A stretch of DNA of 64,000 bases, taken from assembly GCA_902363735.1 (NCBI GenBank), contig CABJBA010000003.1, positions 372,001-436,000 on the forward strand, written 5' to 3'. Position 1 is the first letter of the stretch, and each line of letters begins with the position of its first letter. Below the pieces are notes generated by a model. It saw only the letters and a list, made by a program, of their open reading frames with translations. It had not been told where the DNA came from and did no database searches. Made by a program: the position numbers and the translations under genes. This DNA is from Clostridiaceae bacterium. Its GTDB lineage: Bacteria > Bacillota > Clostridia > Lachnospirales > Lachnospiraceae. This document shows, one piece after another, positions 62,099-64,000 of this stretch.

Positions 62099-64000
62099 TC
62101 ATCTGTACTCAAGTGCCTCTTTTAACCCTTCAAAATCCAAATAGTCCTCAATGAATTGTTTGCGTAGTAAGTTAAACGGAATAAACTCGTTATATTTACC
62201 GTCAATCTGCACTTTCTCAGGTAAAGGAAGCTCATATAAATCTAGATCAGATTTTATAATATCCAATATAATATATTCAAGTTCTTCTTTCGTCCCAGTA
62301 AAATTCACCTCCAAATAGACACAAGTATTCCAAGGATGTTTACTTTTTATTTTCCTTTTCAACAACGCATAATGAAGGGTTAATAGCTGTCGTGTCCCAA
62401 CCCAAGGGAACACCGCGTATTTTTTATCGGAAAGAGGAGTAACCAGATTTTCTAAAATACCGCTATTTCGAGCAATGTATTGTATTTCCGTTAATCGTTC
62501 ACGGCACCTCTCACTCAAGTACGGATATGGCAAATCACCTTGAAGAATGCTGCGGATTTTTTTTACTAAAACAGTATGCAGCTCCGCATCGAAATCCACG
62601 TCCCAGTCAACGACTGAAATACCTGGCACCTTTTTAACAAAAATAACCTTTGATTTTGTATTGACATCAACCGTTTCCCATGTCATGCCCGCCAATGCAA
62701 AACGAGTACCAACAGGGTAAATCTTATCAACAGTACCGATTGTGCGGTTTTCATCCTTAACAAGCAAATATTCCGGTGCAAGAAAAACCGTGAGAAAATG
62801 ATGATTATTTACAATTTTTTCGCCTTCTCTGCCGATAATCAAGCCCCCGTGTTCTGTTCGCTGTAATTGTTCAATATTAATAAGATGAGTCAATAACTGT
62901 TTATAATCCTCCTGCGAAATATGACGAAAGCAACCCAAAGTAAGGATAGCCTGCGCAAGAGCTGCAGGAGAAAGTTCACCACTGCTTTTTAAGTGGCTCA
63001 TCGTTTGATGATACAGAAGGTTGTACGCATGATGATGGGGATAAATTGGTTCTATCCAATGGTCCTTTATATACAACTCAATAATAGCAATCGTTCGGAT
63101 AAATTCCCAATTGATAGGCCCCAGTGTATCAGCTGGATTGATTCGAATATCTTCAACAAAGGTGAATAGCAGTTGTGGAACCTGACCTCGACGTCCACAT
63201 CTGCCAAGCCGCTGTGCAAAGCTGGAAACACTAAGGGGGGCGCCGACCTGTACTGCTTGATCAAGCGAACCAATGTCAATGCCTAACTCCAATGTAACGG
63301 TTGCACCGGTGACAATTTTATCATCACTTGATTTCATCTCATCCTCTGTGTTTTCGCGAAGCAGCGCAGAAACATTTCCGTGATGAACCCGGTAAACATC
63401 GGGCGCTTTTTTTTGTAATGCAATTTCACGAAGATTCGCCATAACAAGTTCGGTTTCTTCTCGGCTGTTTGTAAAGATGATAGTCTTTTTATCAAGCGTC
63501 ATCTTAAATAAATATTCGTAATGCTCACGATCACCTATATTCCCGCCTGTTACAACTTTGTTATCACTTGCATCGCTGTCAGCGATATCACGCTCATCAT
63601 GCAGGTTAATAAAGCGTTCGACATGGAGTTTGATGCGCTTCTTTCCATCTTCCGCTATGGGAGCTGCACAGTTACGGCCGGTTCCTGTGTTGAGCCAGTT
63701 CTGCGCGAAAGATACATCACCAAGCGTTGCCGAAAGGCCAATACGCCTTGGATTTACGCCAGTCAGCTTTTGAAGACGTTCTAAAATACACAACAGCTGA
63801 ACACCGCGTGAATCGCGCATAAACTGATGTACTTCATCAATAATGACAAATCGCAAATCAGAGAACATTTGGAGGCAAGCACCACGCTTATTGGTTAGAA
63901 GGCTTTCTAGTGATTCTGGTGTGATTTGGATAATCCCTTGTGGATGCTTGATTAACTCATTTTTCTTGGTCTGTGATGCGTCTCCGTGCCATTTACAAAC
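62099..64000 (-). CDS. DEAD/DEAH-box helicase (Lhr-like), partial
   Basis: The frame is open to the right edge; at least 633 residues are inside the window and the N-terminal Walker A is outside. Visible are a WHGD segment, ITPESLESLL, the DEVH box in VIIDEVHQFM, motif III GLSATLG, IIFTNSREET, HHGNVS, motif V VTGATVTLELGIDIG and motif VI QRLGRCGRRG. A long C-terminal region follows. The layout is that of Lhr-type or defence-associated superfamily 2 helicases. Neighbouring genes beyond the edge, not visible here, would decide between repair and phage defence. Confidence 0.88.
   Translation of the reverse strand, partial: VCKWHGDASQTKKNELIKHPQGIIQITPESLESLLTNKRGACLQMFSDLRFVIIDEVHQFMRDSRGVQLLCILERLQKLTGVNPRRIGLSATLGDVSFAQNWLNTGTGRNCAAPIAEDGKKRIKLHVERFINLHDERDIADSDASDNKVVTGGNIGDREHYEYLFKMTLDKKTIIFTNSREETELVMANLREIALQKKAPDVYRVHHGNVSALLRENTEDEMKSSDDKIVTGATVTLELGIDIGSLDQAVQVGAPLSVSSFAQRLGRCGRRGQVPQLLFTFVEDIRINPADTLGPINWEFIRTIAIIELYIKDHWIEPIYPHHHAYNLLYHQTMSHLKSSGELSPAALAQAILTLGCFRHISQEDYKQLLTHLINIEQLQRTEHGGLIIGREGEKIVNNHHFLTVFLAPEYLLVKDENRTIGTVDKIYPVGTRFALAGMTWETVDVNTKSKVIFVKKVPGISVVDWDVDFDAELHTVLVKKIRSILQGDLPYPYLSERCRERLTEIQYIARNSGILENLVTPLSDKKYAVFPWVGTRQLLTLHYALLKRKIKSKHPWNTCVYLEVNFTGTKEELEYIILDIIKSDLDLYELPLPEKVQIDGKYNEFIPFNLLRKQFIEDYLDFEGLKEALEYR

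Overview
The window looks like chromosomal DNA of an anaerobic, gut-type Clostridia, most likely a Lachnospiraceae (Enterocloster/Hungatella-like) bacterium. This is inferred from moderate-to-low GC, strong AGGAGG ribosome sites, many rho-independent terminators, a glycyl-radical microcompartment, and ABC sugar uptake paired with AraC regulators. No rRNA, tRNA, CRISPR array or insertion sequence was recognised. Both edges cut through genes: a small membrane protein on the left and a DEAD/DEAH helicase on the right.

Region 1 (about 0.6-15.6 kb, minus strand) is a complete glycyl-radical-enzyme bacterial microcompartment (GRM) operon. In transcription order it encodes a CoA-acylating aldehyde dehydrogenase with a C-terminal encapsulation-type tail, an iron alcohol dehydrogenase, a glycyl radical dehydratase/lyase, PduA-, PduB- and tailed BMC-H shell proteins, a PduL phosphotransacylase, a flavoprotein, the radical-SAM activase, a PocR-domain histidine kinase with an AraC-type response regulator, then EutS-, EutP-, EutN-like proteins, an S-adenosylmethionine synthetase and an EutJ-like chaperone. 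The expected chemistry is radical cleavage or dehydration of a substrate to an aldehyde inside the shell. The aldehyde is then disproportionated to alcohol and acyl-CoA, then acyl phosphate. The substrate is not assigned: the active-site loop fits neither choline lyase nor the glycerol/propanediol dehydratase pattern as I know them.

Region 2 (15.6-24.0 kb) is a sugar operon: an ABC importer (binding protein and two permeases, no ATPase), two Gfo/Idh/MocA dehydrogenases and two xylose-isomerase-like TIM barrels, with a divergent AraC regulator. This set suits oxidation and isomerisation or elimination of a glycoside or inositol-like substrate. Region 3 (24.2-29.4 kb) carries a multi-pass transporter and three M20 amidohydrolases, one interrupted by a single amber codon.

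Region 4 (30-49.5 kb) is mixed accessory DNA. It holds an M23-like peptidase, a methyltransferase behind an attenuator-like leader, an AT-rich orphan membrane-anchored protein, a heavy-metal P-type ATPase with its HMA chaperone and ArsR repressor, and a cell-wall module (VanW, two NlpC/P60 proteins and a two-component system). A second ArsR unit, decayed AraC and glyoxalase genes, a DUF5131 protein, and a threonine-dehydratase/LysR pair follow.

Region 5 (49.7-59.1 kb) is the most intriguing part. A Crp-family regulator, a NifH-like ATPase and two nitrogenase-component-1-like proteins are joined to a complete FecBCD-type importer. Divergently there is a translationally coupled HypB/CobW-like GTPase, an ABC ATPase without permease, and a leaderless periplasmic-binding-protein-like subunit. 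No nitrogenase cofactor-assembly genes are present, so this is a nitrogenase-like reductase of unknown substrate rather than nitrogen fixation. Region 6 (59.7-64 kb) has a choice-of-anchor-A-like protein with long Val-Pro and Cys-Pro repeats and the truncated helicase.
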